A stretch of 64,000 nucleotides of DNA from Dyadobacter endophyticus (GCF_014641595.1 NZ_BMIA01000001.1:1488001-1552000); one strand, 5' to 3'. Positions 9,201 through 17,526 are shown, counted from the stretch's first letter. The notes: generated by a model not told the origin, from the sequence alone. Made by a program: numbers and translations.

Positions 9201-9227
9201 ATGATAATCCCGATTGAAAACGTATAA
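6201..9227 (+). CDS. Sensor histidine kinase with two-component-regulator propeller and Y_Y_Y domain (LytS-type)
   Basis: 1008 residues. Signal peptide (1-19, ending VCAQ), then about 14 propeller-type repeats (W-I-G-T-x-x-G-L patterns such as GFLWIGTGRNLCRYDG and GILWIGTSDGIFKY) to about 690, a Y_Y_Y Ig-like domain (SYQLEGYNDDWTDIG), one membrane helix near 765-784, and a LytS-type kinase. The phosphoacceptor is His816 (NPHFLFNSLN); Asn912 (PYVENAIWHG) and the GDNGVG loop at about 943-948 bind ATP. Unlike the hybrid SusR-type sensors it has no fused receiver or HTH; its partner is the LytTR regulator 3 bp downstream. It likely senses a periplasmic ligand and may control the receptor at 10150 (inference). 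Confidence 0.95.
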   Translation: MRITGLLILIFLLSRSVCAQMPVLTLEHLTTKEGLPSNDVWCLNKDRRGFLWIGTGRNLCRYDGYSFLRLDSLQLGYCSGVSADSKGDLYTSVDTRGIARIDRNTMEVTTLVQNNYDDQDTGNDLHEQGTVDSYDQMWVCDYTSVQRYDIAKKKLFRYTFAASGDGDVYQYASFFEDRQRVLWIVSELGLYYYDRKADKLVCVLGPASIYSENRVSIRLSRGSQDDAGNLWIGGYEYGLIKYSPSDHSFSIRKAGFEQNDVVCARESRDENGRKLIFVGTNDGVSVYYPERNELYHLPEFYNKGIRIKDMYDDDTNGILWIGTSDGIFKYRYRNIGVRTVAIPADVVRQPVQVSSIQPAEGGGYWLGLSHSGVLHWLPSANRFKLYRFDQEEAFTNKVRTIGGKAFVFTEKGVFTGDVNSGRFRPWHSGTVPSRNVDFRDGLLDRKGRLWIANLNEGLKVFDPVTNKELHLWAPEEGRKLVHQNYVKGIRETPDGRIWIAACSRGLFFFDEKKAAFTNIQELAVNKGRRLGGDCINGIQVAPDGSILVASWGGVSKIAPNGMIRQSFDFKSGTLMDTYCADIAETPDGRFWFSTNEAIHVADPKTRSVRYLTTIDGLRSNAPVGFYYNAPGELLLGYINTLNILDMKQLGGSVRSPGIALASVEVKGKKLFQDTANKIVLQPDENSVNFSFTTLNFEPASQNRFSYQLEGYNDDWTDIGNEHTVSFANLPASTYTLRVRSSNASGNASKEPLVIQLTIRPYFTNTWFFRVIIGLTIAGLIVAMMRWRVDTLAERNRLDLQITEWRLKALQSQMNPHFLFNSLNSVQNYLLTNRGVEGAKYLSKFSKLVRRIMENSNHQYLSFEKIIDTLRMYVEIESFRFNHEFTYTFEIEENDVLLDALLPPMLLQPYVENAIWHGLMPKEGEKKLTITARLSDRHIICTIGDNGVGRDFSPRTEGHISRGQEMTRGIFEALRQKDSEARIEMIDLFDDQNKPAGTLVKMIIPIENV

Positions 9228-9230
9228 GCT

Positions 9231-10037
9231 ATGAGCCAATCTTTACGCGCAGTCATTATCGACGACGAAACCAATGCCAGGGAGGCGCTCACCAATCTGA
9301 TCCGGATCGTGAGCCCGGAAGTCGAAGTTTGCGGCGAAGCGCGGAACGCCGATTCTGGTATCGAACTGATTCGGAAGCAACGGCCTAACCTGATATTCCT
9401 GGACATTCAAATGCCCGGCAAAAGCGGTTTCGATCTCCTTTCCAGCTTCGAAAAGGTCAATTTTGGGGTCATTTTTACCACTGCATACCAGGAATATGCC
9501 ATACGGGCATTCCGTTTCAGTGCCATCGATTACCTGCTTAAACCCATTGACCCGGACGAACTCCAAACGGCCGTCTCGAAGTTCCGGGACAGGGTAGGGA
9601 GCGTGAACCCCCAGCAATTACAGATTTTGCAGGAGCAGCTGGACCCGGTTCGTGCGCCGAGACTGGTCGCGCGCAAACGTAATGACAATCAGCGCATCGC
9701 ATTGCCTACCGCCGAGGGTATCCATTTTGTGCAAATGACTGATATTATCCAATGCGAGTCGCTCGGTTCCTACACCAAATTCCACCTCGTGAAAGGCCCG
9801 GCGATCGTCGTCTCGCGCCTTTTGAAAGAATATGAGGAGATCCTTGATAACTACTATTTCTTCCGCGTACATCAATCCAACATCATCAACCTCGAACACA
9901 TTAAGCGGTATGTCAAAGGCGACGGCGGGCAGGTATGGATGAGCGACAACACCGAAATCGAAGTTTCGCGGCGCCGCAAGGACGAGTTTCTTTTACTCTT
10001 GTCTGATTTTTACGTGAATTCGGGTAAGCTGAAATAA
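9231..10037 (+). CDS. LytTR-family response regulator
   Basis: 268 residues. Receiver domain 5-125 with acidic pocket Asp11/Asp12, phosphoacceptor Asp58 (LIFLDIQMPG), Thr84 and Lys104 (YLLKPID). A LytTR DNA-binding domain follows (about 160-262), with FVQMTDIIQCESLGSYTKF and the typical FFRVHQSNIINLEHIKRY. Starts 3 bp after the kinase stop, so they form one cognate operon. LytTR regulators bind paired direct repeats; the likely target is the TonB receptor promoter just downstream. Confidence 0.96.
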   Translation: MSQSLRAVIIDDETNAREALTNLIRIVSPEVEVCGEARNADSGIELIRKQRPNLIFLDIQMPGKSGFDLLSSFEKVNFGVIFTTAYQEYAIRAFRFSAIDYLLKPIDPDELQTAVSKFRDRVGSVNPQQLQILQEQLDPVRAPRLVARKRNDNQRIALPTAEGIHFVQMTDIIQCESLGSYTKFHLVKGPAIVVSRLLKEYEEILDNYYFFRVHQSNIINLEHIKRYVKGDGGQVWMSDNTEIEVSRRRKDEFLLLLSDFYVNSGKLK

Positions 10038-10100
10038 CATCTCCGACTTCCGCGTCGCGAAGCGGGCGAAATAAGCCAAGTTCTTTGCTATATTTTATTG

Positions 10101-10140
10101 TTTAGATTTAGTTTAAATAATATTTTTGAACCAAATCTAA
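10101..10140. promoter_or_regulatory. AT-rich promoter region with inverted repeat upstream of the siderophore-type receptor
   Basis: TTAGATTT (10102-10109) and AAATCTAA (10133-10140) form an inverted repeat 9 bp before the receptor start. Within it, TTTAGATTTAGTTTAAA (10101-10117) is a partial palindrome reminiscent of Bacteroidota Fur boxes. Either Fur or the LytTR regulator could act here; neither is proven. Confidence 0.35.
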
Positions 10141-10149
10141 CATAACGGT

Positions 10150-12570
10150 ATGACAAAAAAGCTATTTCTACTCGCATTAATATTCTATTTCGTTGTTACA
10201 AAGGTATTTGCGCAAAACGGTACGATCAGTGGATCGGTGCGCACTTCCGATGGCGAGCCGGTGGAGCTCGTTACTGTGAGCGTGAAGGGTACTGCCAAAG
10301 GCGCATTGACCGACCGGAACGGTAAATACCAGATCAGGAATATTCAACCCGGCTTGCTCCAACTGGTGGCATCTTTCATCGGTCTGGAAAAACAGGAACG
10401 GACGATCGAAGTGGCGGCCGGCAGCACTACTTCGCTGGATTTTACCCTCAAAGAAAACTCGGCCCAGTTGCAGGAGGTGATCGTTTCGGCCCGCAACCTG
10501 AACCGTGAGAATGTGATCGTAGCCAAAATCTCCTTGAAAAAGCTGGAAAACCCGCAGGTTTATAACACGGTTTCATCGGAAATCATGAAGCAGCAGGGCA
10601 TTACCAACTACGACGACGCCCTTCGCAATGTACCGGGCATCTCGCGTACCTGGGAGTCGACAGGCAGGGCAGGGGATGGGGCCTCCTATTTCGCATTGCG
10701 TGGTTTCGATGCGCAGCCGACGCTTTACAACGGCCTTCCCGGCCTCACGAGCGGTAACCTCGACCCGGCGAACGTGGAGGAAATCCAGGTGATCAAAGGG
10801 CCTTCAAGTACGCTTTTCGGCGGTGCGTTTTATAGCTACGGCGGTATGATCAATACGATTACCAAAAAGCCTTACCACCAGTTTGGCGGCGAGATCGGCT
10901 ATAATGCAGGCAGTTTCGGGTTGAACCGCGTCACAGCGGACATCAATGCTCCGTTGAGCAAGGCCGACAAGATTGCATTGCGCGTCAACACGGCTTATCA
11001 TTCCGAAAACAGCTTTCAGGATGCGGGTTTCAAGAAATCGTTCTTCATCGCACCTTCGCTGATGTATGAAGTGAACGACCGCCTGTCGCTGCATTTTCTG
11101 ACCGAAATCCTGGAAGAGGAAAGGGCCGTTGCGCCGGTATTCTTCCATTCTGACCGTTTCAGCCCGCTTCCATTCAAAAATCTGAAAGAATTAAACCTGA
11201 ACCCGCGCCTTTCATTCACTTCGAACGACCTCACGATTCGTAACCCACGTTTCAATTTGCAGGCGCAGGCAGTTTATAAACTATCGGATCAATGGACGTC
11301 GCAGACGGTTTTTTCCAGAGGAACTGTGAAATCCAATGGTATTTACACCTACATCTGGGACGATGTGTCGGGGGATAACTGGTTCAGTCAGTATTTCCAC
11401 AAAGAGCAGCAAACGACCAATACTACCGATATCCAACAGAATTTCAACGGCGATTTCAAGATCGGCAACATGCGTAACCGCCTGCTGGTAGGGGTTGATT
11501 ATTTCAGAAGAAATGTCATCGATAATGGCTCAGGCTGGGCTTCGGCGCGCAACGTGTCACCACAGGGCGATGTAAATTATGTGGACCCCTACTCGGGCGA
11601 CACGCTCGCTCCCGTGTACCTCACGCAGGCGTCGATCGATAACCTGCTCGCCGGCCTGGAAAACAGCGCGAGCAATATTACCAGCAGTTCATTCGGTGCA
11701 TATGCTTCCAATGTGCTCAATATCACGCCAGGATTGAGCGCCATGGTGAGTCTCCGCGCCGACTATTTCGATTCGAAAGGCGAGAAGAGCACTTCCGACG
11801 ATGACTTCGACCAATGGGCGCTGTCGCCGAAGTTTGGGATCGTGTACCAGCCGGTGCCCGACAAAGTTTCGATTTTTGCGAATTATATGAATGCCTTCAT
11901 CAACGTCGCCCCGCGGCAGGTAACCGATGTCGACGGCAGCAACCCGCGCGTCAAATCGTTCCGGCCCGAGCATGCCGACCAGTGGGAATATGGTATCAAA
12001 ACCAACCTTTTCTCCGACAAACTGGCCGCCACGCTTTCGGTGTACGATATTAAGGTGTCTGATCGCGTAATGCCCAGTCCTGCCAATATCCGTGATTACA
12101 CCCAGGGCGGAAAAGTGGGCAGCAAAGGTTTCGAAATCGACCTGGTGGCCAATCCGGCGACTGGCCTGAATCTTATCGCAGGTTTCAGCCACAACAGAAC
12201 GAAGGTGATCTCGGGCGATCCCGAAGATTTTTACAGCGAACCCGGCCGTGCGATCGGTGGACAGGGGCCGCAAAACCTTGCCAACTTCTGGGCTACTTAC
12301 CGGATCAGCAGCGGTACCCTCAAAAACGCCGGTTTCGGCCTTGGCGGAAATTATGCGGGCGAATATAAAGTGATCGATAACAGCAAGACCGGCGTTTTTA
12401 TACTCCCAAGCTACACTTTGCTCAATGCGAGCGTGTTCTACAATGCAACTCATTTCCGAATTTCATTGAACGTCAACAACCTCACTAGCAAAGAGTATTA
12501 CATAGGTTACTGGTCGGTAAACCCACAGAAGCCCAGAAACTCAACATTGAGCGTAGCATATAAATTTTAG
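10150..12570 (+). CDS. TonB-dependent outer-membrane receptor, siderophore type
   Basis: 806 residues. Signal peptide ends at about residue 22 (TKVFAQ), followed by a carboxypeptidase-regulatory-like beta-sandwich (24-110: GTISGSVRTSDGEPVELVTV), a plug domain (about 130-240, with IQVIKGPSSTLFGG) and a 22-strand barrel ending in the outer-membrane insertion signal ...SVAYKF. The plug motif and the FhuA/FecA-like length point to ferric-siderophore uptake, not SusC-type glycan uptake, and there is no SusD partner. Energised by TonB-ExbBD encoded elsewhere. Downstream of the kinase/LytTR pair and closed by the terminator at 12590. Substrate unknown. Confidence 0.93.
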   Translation: MTKKLFLLALIFYFVVTKVFAQNGTISGSVRTSDGEPVELVTVSVKGTAKGALTDRNGKYQIRNIQPGLLQLVASFIGLEKQERTIEVAAGSTTSLDFTLKENSAQLQEVIVSARNLNRENVIVAKISLKKLENPQVYNTVSSEIMKQQGITNYDDALRNVPGISRTWESTGRAGDGASYFALRGFDAQPTLYNGLPGLTSGNLDPANVEEIQVIKGPSSTLFGGAFYSYGGMINTITKKPYHQFGGEIGYNAGSFGLNRVTADINAPLSKADKIALRVNTAYHSENSFQDAGFKKSFFIAPSLMYEVNDRLSLHFLTEILEEERAVAPVFFHSDRFSPLPFKNLKELNLNPRLSFTSNDLTIRNPRFNLQAQAVYKLSDQWTSQTVFSRGTVKSNGIYTYIWDDVSGDNWFSQYFHKEQQTTNTTDIQQNFNGDFKIGNMRNRLLVGVDYFRRNVIDNGSGWASARNVSPQGDVNYVDPYSGDTLAPVYLTQASIDNLLAGLENSASNITSSSFGAYASNVLNITPGLSAMVSLRADYFDSKGEKSTSDDDFDQWALSPKFGIVYQPVPDKVSIFANYMNAFINVAPRQVTDVDGSNPRVKSFRPEHADQWEYGIKTNLFSDKLAATLSVYDIKVSDRVMPSPANIRDYTQGGKVGSKGFEIDLVANPATGLNLIAGFSHNRTKVISGDPEDFYSEPGRAIGGQGPQNLANFWATYRISSGTLKNAGFGLGGNYAGEYKVIDNSKTGVFILPSYTLLNASVFYNATHFRISLNVNNLTSKEYYIGYWSVNPQKPRNSTLSVAYKF

Positions 12571-12589
12571 TTGAATGAATTGATTTTTT

Positions 12590-12630
12590 AAGGCCGGAAG
12601 CAGCGTTTTGCTTTCCGGCCTTGTTTTTTT
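12590..12630 (+). terminator. Rho-independent terminator after the TonB receptor
   Basis: AAGGCCGGAAGC pairs with GCTTTCCGGCCTT around AGCGTTTT, followed by GTTTTTTT. Strong hairpin 20 bp downstream of the receptor stop. Confidence 0.9.
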
Positions 12631-12725
12631 GCAATTTTTTTGATCCAAGCTGATAAGGTTGGATGGCCTAGGGTATAAACGGACAAAGATCATCAGTCAG
12701 TCACTACCCAACTCCGTTTCAGCAC

Positions 12726-13310
12726 ATGAAGTCTTCTATTAAAAAAAACTATTGCACGCTGACAGACCTCGTCAGAGCTTGCCAGAATCATGATCCGCGT
12801 GCACAGACGCTATTCTATAACCGGTTCCGGACCGAGCTCATGCGCATTTGCGCGCGCTTCGCCAGAACGCGTATGGAGGCGGAGGACATTTATCAGGAAT
12901 CGTTCGTGAAAATTTTCAGGCATCTTCATGACGTGCAAAACATTGAATCGATAGAATCCTGGATGCGCGCCGTCGTTACCCGCACGGCCATCAACTACTA
13001 CCACCGCACCACCAAGAAAGAAGCGATGAACCATTCGATGGACATGTCGCCCATGGATTTCGAATCCAATGACCATAACTGCATTATCGATATGCTGGGC
13101 CTCGGGATCGTCAACGATATGATCGCCCAATTGCCAGAGGGGTACAAAAGGATCGTGAACCTGCACCTGATCGACGGCTATTCGCACATTGAAATCGCCC
13201 AGGCACTGCGCATTACCGATAGTACTTCGCGCTCGCAGTTGCTGCGCGGGCGAAACCTTCTCATGAAAAAATTGAAAAAGCAGGGAATTTCGGGCTACGA
13301 AATCCCTTGA
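12726..13310 (+). CDS. ECF-type RNA polymerase sigma factor
   Basis: 194 residues with sigma-70 region 2 (about 25-95: ARFARTRMEAEDIYQESFVK, then WMRAVVTRTAINYYHR) and region 4 (about 135-185: QLPEGYKRIVNLHLIDGYSH and IAQALRITDSTSRSQLLRGR). No region 3, hence ECF/SigW-like. No FecR-type anti-sigma gene follows; the next gene is a convergent LysR regulator only 2 bp away, so this sigma factor is solitary here. It directs transcription of unknown targets; the adjacent siderophore receptor is one candidate by position only. Confidence 0.93.
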   Translation: MKSSIKKNYCTLTDLVRACQNHDPRAQTLFYNRFRTELMRICARFARTRMEAEDIYQESFVKIFRHLHDVQNIESIESWMRAVVTRTAINYYHRTTKKEAMNHSMDMSPMDFESNDHNCIIDMLGLGIVNDMIAQLPEGYKRIVNLHLIDGYSHIEIAQALRITDSTSRSQLLRGRNLLMKKLKKQGISGYEIP

Positions 13311-13312
13311 AT

Positions 13313-14215
13313 TCAGGCGGCAGCCGGATTTTCGGTTCCTAACAATGCAGCTTGTATCCTGCCTACGAGGCCGGCTAGCGGCTCGCTCCGGTCCTTGTGC
13401 GTGCAAGCGTACCAGTGACGTGTACCGATTTCGGAACGGAAAGGCAGGGTCGTGAGTCCGCCTGTGCTCAGGTATTGGCGGGCGGCCCATTCGGCCATCA
13501 CTGTAATTCCCATCCCGAACCTGACCATTTCCACAATGGCCTCGGTCATGGGAATGTGGATGACTTTTTTAGGGGAAAGATTCGATACCAGGTCGGGCGA
13601 AAGCAAGTTATTGCTGCTGCTGATCTGAAATGCCACCAGGGTTTCGGAATGCATGTCTGAGAATTCCAGCGGGGTATTACGCAACGCAAGCGGGTGCTTA
13701 TCCGAAAGCAGCGCTACCATCCTGTCTTCAAAAAGCGGTTCGAAATGCAGGCTGCAATTGCCATTGGTGCCATTCACGAGCGCGAGTTCCAACTTGCCGG
13801 CTTCGAGGTATTCCATAGGGCGCCGGGTCGCTTCGGCCACGATCTGGATGTCGGTGCCGGGGTAATCCTCTTGAAAACCGGTCAGCAGCCGGGGCAGCCA
13901 GTGGTAGCACGTATAGCATTCGGTACTGATGCGGATCGTTTGCTTTTTGCCTTCGCGCATTTCTTTCAGTTCTGCTTCCAGCTCTCGGATCACCGGGAGC
14001 ACCTTTTGCGAGCTCGTCACCACGCGCTGGCCGGCCTCGTTTAGCACCAGCTTCTTACCGATCCTGTTGAAGAGCCTCACGCCGCTGGCAGCTTCCAGGT
14101 CGCGGATCTGGTGGCTCAGCGCGGACTGCGTGAGGTTGAGCTTCTCGGCGGCCCTGGTTACCGACCCTTCACTCGTGATCTTCTCAATAATATAAAGGTG
14201 CTGGAGTGTTAACAT
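13313..14215 (-). CDS. LysR-family transcriptional regulator, MetR-like
   Basis: 300 residues. N-terminal winged helix (1-65: GSVTRAAEKLNLTQSALSHQ and LFNRIGKKLVL), then a LysR substrate-binding domain. The segment ISTECYTCYHWLPRLL at about 96-111 is characteristic of MetR, the homocysteine-responsive regulator of methionine synthesis, so a MetR-like ligand is plausible. It is divergent from a metallo-beta-lactamase-fold gene at 14306, which is its most likely target. A MetR-like half-pair (TGAG-N5-TTCA) overlaps its own start codon. No methionine gene is nearby, so the role may have changed. Confidence 0.92.
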   Translation of the reverse strand: MLTLQHLYIIEKITSEGSVTRAAEKLNLTQSALSHQIRDLEAASGVRLFNRIGKKLVLNEAGQRVVTSSQKVLPVIRELEAELKEMREGKKQTIRISTECYTCYHWLPRLLTGFQEDYPGTDIQIVAEATRRPMEYLEAGKLELALVNGTNGNCSLHFEPLFEDRMVALLSDKHPLALRNTPLEFSDMHSETLVAFQISSSNNLLSPDLVSNLSPKKVIHIPMTEAIVEMVRFGMGITVMAEWAARQYLSTGGLTTLPFRSEIGTRHWYACTHKDRSEPLAGLVGRIQAALLGTENPAAA

Positions 14216-14273
14216 GAGTATTATTCATTGTTTCTATAAAAATAAATCATTTTTCTCATATATCTAAATCTGA

Positions 14274-14281
14274 TACTTTTG
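14274..14281 (+). promoter_or_regulatory. Bacteroidota-type -7 element (TACTTTTG)
   Basis: Matches the TAnnTTTG consensus of Bacteroidota primary sigma factor, 25 bp upstream of the start codon at 14306. A T-rich run about 20 bp further upstream (around 14249-14254) can serve as the -33 element. Confidence 0.5.
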
Positions 14282-14305
14282 TCATGTACTAAAAATCAAT
14301 AGCAC

Positions 14306-15061
14306 ATGAAACTTCACAGATTATCCTGGGCCGGACTAAAAATTGAATCTAACGGACAGATATTACTCATAGATGCCGTACAGAACTACCAGCGCGGCGC
14401 CTCGATCGGACCCGAAAATCCTGTTCAATTTGCACAAAATACCCGGGCATACGTGGTACTGATCACGCATTTACATTCCGACCATTACGATCCCGAAGCG
14501 ATCCGCTCGGTGCTGAAACCGGAAGGCACTTTTGTCGTCTCCGAGCAGATCGCCGCCGAGGTACGCAACGACGGTTTTGCCCCCCTGGCGCTCGCGCTGA
14601 ACACGCCGCGTCAGATCGGTAATTTTACGGTCACGGCAGTATTTGCCATGGACGGTGTAGGCGACAAGCAAGTTTCGTGGGTGATCGAAGCCGACGGCCA
14701 ACGCATTCTGCATGGTGGCGACACGATGTGGCATAACCAGTTCTGGCAACTCGGTAAAACGTGGCAGCATTTCGATGCCGTGTTCCTGCCGGTGAACGGC
14801 GCGGTAGTGAATATCCCGCGTGTGGTGCCCAGCCCGGTACCAATTACGCTTACGCCTATTCAGGCGGTCACCGTCACGCGTCTGTTGAATGCGGATGTGC
14901 TGGTGCCCATTCATTATGGTTTTCATAGGGACGGCATGTACCATCAGTTCCCGCAAATGGAGGAGGACCTGGGCCGCGAAGCCAAATTACAAAATGTAAA
15001 AGTACAATGGGTGGAACCGGGAAGTCGGGTTGCATTGCCGGTTACCGAGGAGCTCGTATAG
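14306..15061 (+). CDS. Metallo-beta-lactamase-fold metal-dependent hydrolase
   Basis: 251 residues. The zinc-binding motif HLHSDH (His55, His57, Asp59, His60) is complete, followed by HGGDTMWH (supplying further metal ligands) and PIHYGF near 200-205. The short fold resembles the UPF0173/UlaG-like group, some of which are lactonases; substrate unknown. Cytoplasmic: no signal peptide. Divergent from the MetR-like LysR gene, which probably regulates it. ATG at 14306 preceded by the promoter word at 14274. Confidence 0.88.
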   Translation: MKLHRLSWAGLKIESNGQILLIDAVQNYQRGASIGPENPVQFAQNTRAYVVLITHLHSDHYDPEAIRSVLKPEGTFVVSEQIAAEVRNDGFAPLALALNTPRQIGNFTVTAVFAMDGVGDKQVSWVIEADGQRILHGGDTMWHNQFWQLGKTWQHFDAVFLPVNGAVVNIPRVVPSPVPITLTPIQAVTVTRLLNADVLVPIHYGFHRDGMYHQFPQMEEDLGREAKLQNVKVQWVEPGSRVALPVTEELV

Positions 15062-15127
15062 TAGGGCGCGTAGACTTTTTTGTCATATTTGTTGTTATGC
15101 CCCGGAACACAACCATCAGCAAACTGC

Positions 15128-15736
15128 ATGAAACAATTAAGTCTGTTTGGCTCACAGGAGGCATTGCAATTTCCAGAGGATCTGCTCGAATATTATCCAG
15201 GCTTCGTACCAGCGACTGAATGCGCCGGGCTCATCCGGCAATGGATTGCCGACGTGCCATGGCGGCAGCAGGTCATGCAAATGTACGGCAAGGAGGTAAC
15301 CGCGCCGAGGCTCATGGCCTGGTTTGGCGATACCGATAAATCGTATACGTTTTCCGGAACCAGGTTTGAGCCATACGCATGGACGCACGAACTCGCCGAT
15401 CTTAAACAACGGATTGAGCAGAAGACTGGCTTCGCATTCAATAGCGTTTTGCTCAACTACTACCGGGACGGCAACGATTCAGTGGCCTGGCACGGCGATA
15501 ACGAGCAGGAACTGGGCAGGAATCCTGTGATCGCGTCGGTCAGTTTGGGGCAGGAGCGGCGATTCGAGTTCAGGTACCGGTCCGACCACGCCCGGAAATA
15601 TGGCCTGACATTGGAAAACGGCTCGCTGCTTATCATGAAAGGCGACTTGCAGCACACCTGGGAGCACCGGATTCCCAAGTCTAAAACGCAAAACGGGCCG
15701 AGAATCAATCTGACCTTCAGGACGATCGGCAGGTAG
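15128..15736 (+). CDS. alkB: AlkB-type alpha-ketoglutarate-dependent DNA repair dioxygenase
   Basis: 202 residues. Oxidatively removes alkyl lesions (1-methyladenine, 3-methylcytosine) from DNA using Fe(II) and 2-oxoglutarate. All key residues are visible: Fe ligands His122 and Asp124 (WHGDNE) and His180 (WEHRIPK), 2-oxoglutarate-binding Arg192 and Arg198 (PRINLTFR), and the substrate-side NYYRDG motif. Closest in outline to the compact ALKBH2/3-like bacterial AlkB group. Start at 15128 (MKQLSLFG) fits the family; an upstream TTG/ATG frame from 15080 adds 16 unlikely residues. Follows the MBL gene by 66 bp. Confidence 0.95.
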   Translation: MKQLSLFGSQEALQFPEDLLEYYPGFVPATECAGLIRQWIADVPWRQQVMQMYGKEVTAPRLMAWFGDTDKSYTFSGTRFEPYAWTHELADLKQRIEQKTGFAFNSVLLNYYRDGNDSVAWHGDNEQELGRNPVIASVSLGQERRFEFRYRSDHARKYGLTLENGSLLIMKGDLQHTWEHRIPKSKTQNGPRINLTFRTIGR

Positions 15737-15848
15737 TGGCGCAGCTTTTAGCTAAATGCGTTGTTTTGGTTACAAAATTTACATGCTGTTCCAACGAAAG
15801 TGGATATCGGAGCATCTAAGTAACTGAAACAAATTTAATTCTTAGCCC

Positions 15849-16292
15849 ATGAAAACTACCCGCTTACTCCTTTCGCTGATGCTGCTTTGGACGGTAATAG
15901 CCTGTACAAATGACCCCTCCGAGCCGCTGGACGATACAGCGAAAAGGGCGTTGAAAGAAAATAACGGCCTGGTCGGCAAATGGAAGATTGTAGAATACCT
16001 GGCTGATCCCGGCGATGGCAGCGGAACCTACCACGAAGTGAAGAGCGAGCTTGCGCATACCATCGAATTTAAGGAGAATGGTGAATTTGTGGAGAAGAAA
16101 GCAGTGGGGCAATCGTCGGTGCCTTTGTTCAACGCTTACAAGGTGCTCGACGACAAACGGATCGAGCTGATCCCGATCGATAAAACTTCGCCTTCGCATA
16201 TCTGGTACTATTCAGATCTGTCGGCAAGTAAGGTTACCCTCGGTTATGGCTGTATCGAAGCGTGCTCCGGCAAATATGTGGCCGTGGAATAA
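15849..16292 (+). CDS. Lipocalin-like lipoprotein
   Basis: 147 residues with a lipoprotein signal (MKTTRLLLSLMLLWTVIAC, Cys19 as lipid site). The mature part contains LVGKWKIVEYLADPG followed by FKENGEFVEKKA, the pattern of small Bacteroidota lipocalin-like proteins (a single up-down beta barrel). Ligand unknown. Probably anchored in the outer membrane. It begins 112 bp after alkB and could be transcribed alone. No terminator seen between it and the next lipoproteins. Confidence 0.82.
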   Translation: MKTTRLLLSLMLLWTVIACTNDPSEPLDDTAKRALKENNGLVGKWKIVEYLADPGDGSGTYHEVKSELAHTIEFKENGEFVEKKAVGQSSVPLFNAYKVLDDKRIELIPIDKTSPSHIWYYSDLSASKVTLGYGCIEACSGKYVAVE

Positions 16293-16377
16293 CCAGGTAA
16301 CAACCATTTAGCGGTCTGGTTTGTCATGGTATCAGCTTGTTGAAATTAGCTAACTTTAACGACAAGCCGATAACGTC

Positions 16378-16917
16378 ATGAAAACCAGATCGTTTTTATT
16401 CGCTCTTTGCATAATTGCCGGCGCATTGCTGCTGCCGGGCTGTTCAGGGGAGGAATTTCCTGTTCCCGACGACCAGGAGATCTTTTTTGAAGTTAATTAC
16501 GTGAACTACGCCTGGGGTTTTCAGAACGACGGTTTGCTGATCGACAAAATGGGCCGGGTGAGAACATTTGACAAGCCGAATGACTGGAAATTCGCGTCGT
16601 CGGGGTCACTTACTGCGGCTGAAATGGATGAACGACTGGCAAAAACAACCGTTTCAAAATATACGGTACCCGCAAATGAGCTGGCCCGGTATGTCAAAAA
16701 AATGGAGCGCGTAAGCGACAAGGATTTTACTGAGCTGTCGAACAGAGGTGCCGACATGGGGGCAAGTGCATATTATGTCTACCGGTATGATTCAGGCTCG
16801 AAGACCTATCATGCTGTACTACTTCAAAGCGTTGGCGATAATGATATTTATAACAAGGATTCCGATGCAAAGGAGATAGCAGAATGGCTTGTCAAAGTGC
16901 GGTTGGAAAGTCGATAG
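16378..16917 (+). CDS. Uncharacterised lipoprotein, tandem paralogue 1
   Basis: 179 residues with a lipoprotein signal ending LLPGC (Cys22). No family recognised. The mature part begins with EIFFEVNYVNYAWGFQNDG, then LLIDKMGRVRTFDKP, which is repeated with changes in the next gene. Followed 60 bp later by its paralogue of the same length. Function unknown. Confidence 0.85.
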   Translation: MKTRSFLFALCIIAGALLLPGCSGEEFPVPDDQEIFFEVNYVNYAWGFQNDGLLIDKMGRVRTFDKPNDWKFASSGSLTAAEMDERLAKTTVSKYTVPANELARYVKKMERVSDKDFTELSNRGADMGASAYYVYRYDSGSKTYHAVLLQSVGDNDIYNKDSDAKEIAEWLVKVRLESR

Positions 16918-16977
16918 TAATGACGATCGTTCAACCAGCTAAAATGATTAACTTTATGTCAATCAGCTATTTCAAAC

Positions 16978-17517
16978 ATGAAAGCCCAATATATCATCCC
17001 GATCCTGTTTTTCAGCACATTAGCTGCGCTTTCCGTTTCGTGCTCCGACGACGTTGTGGTTACCAATGAGCAGGAAGTTTATTTTGAAATACATTATACC
17101 AACCAGGCCTGGGGAAACCAGTTTAAAGGTTTTTTGATCGACAAACAGGGACAGGTACGAACTTACGACATGCCGGCGAGCTGGAAAGGCAACGATTTGC
17201 AGTCGATACTTTCGAAGGAGGATATGGACGCGAATACCTCGCAAACGACGATCTCTTCCATCAAAATAGCTACGGCGGATCTCAATAAATACATCGATGC
17301 CTCCCGCAAGATCTCGGGCGATAGCTTCTCGAAACCACTCAATGGCGGCGCAGACCTAGGCCTCACGCGGTTTTACAGTTACACTTACGACGCCGACAAA
17401 AAGACCTATTCCCCCGTATTGCTCCGCCAAATCGGCAATGTGATCATCCATAACCAGAACGCGAATGCGAAGGAAGTGGCCGACTGGCTGGCGAAAGTGA
17501 TGGATGAAGTCTATTAA
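16978..17517 (+). CDS. Uncharacterised lipoprotein, tandem paralogue 2
   Basis: 179 residues, lipoprotein signal ending LSVSC (Cys22). It keeps the same blocks as its upstream neighbour: EVYFEIHYTNQAWGNQFKG, FLIDKQGQVRTYDMP, a central GGADLG (versus RGADMG) and a C-terminal NAKEVADWLAKV (versus DAKEIAEWLVKV). The pair clearly arose by tandem duplication followed by divergence. Function unknown. A bidirectional terminator follows at 17527. Confidence 0.85.
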   Translation: MKAQYIIPILFFSTLAALSVSCSDDVVVTNEQEVYFEIHYTNQAWGNQFKGFLIDKQGQVRTYDMPASWKGNDLQSILSKEDMDANTSQTTISSIKIATADLNKYIDASRKISGDSFSKPLNGGADLGLTRFYSYTYDADKKTYSPVLLRQIGNVIIHNQNANAKEVADWLAKVMDEVY

Positions 17518-17526
17518 AATGTCTTA

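Noticed and set aside
14215..14227. MetR box TGAG-N5-TTCA at the LysR start
   Set aside because: One mismatch and overlap with the start codon; kept only as a remark in the gene entry.
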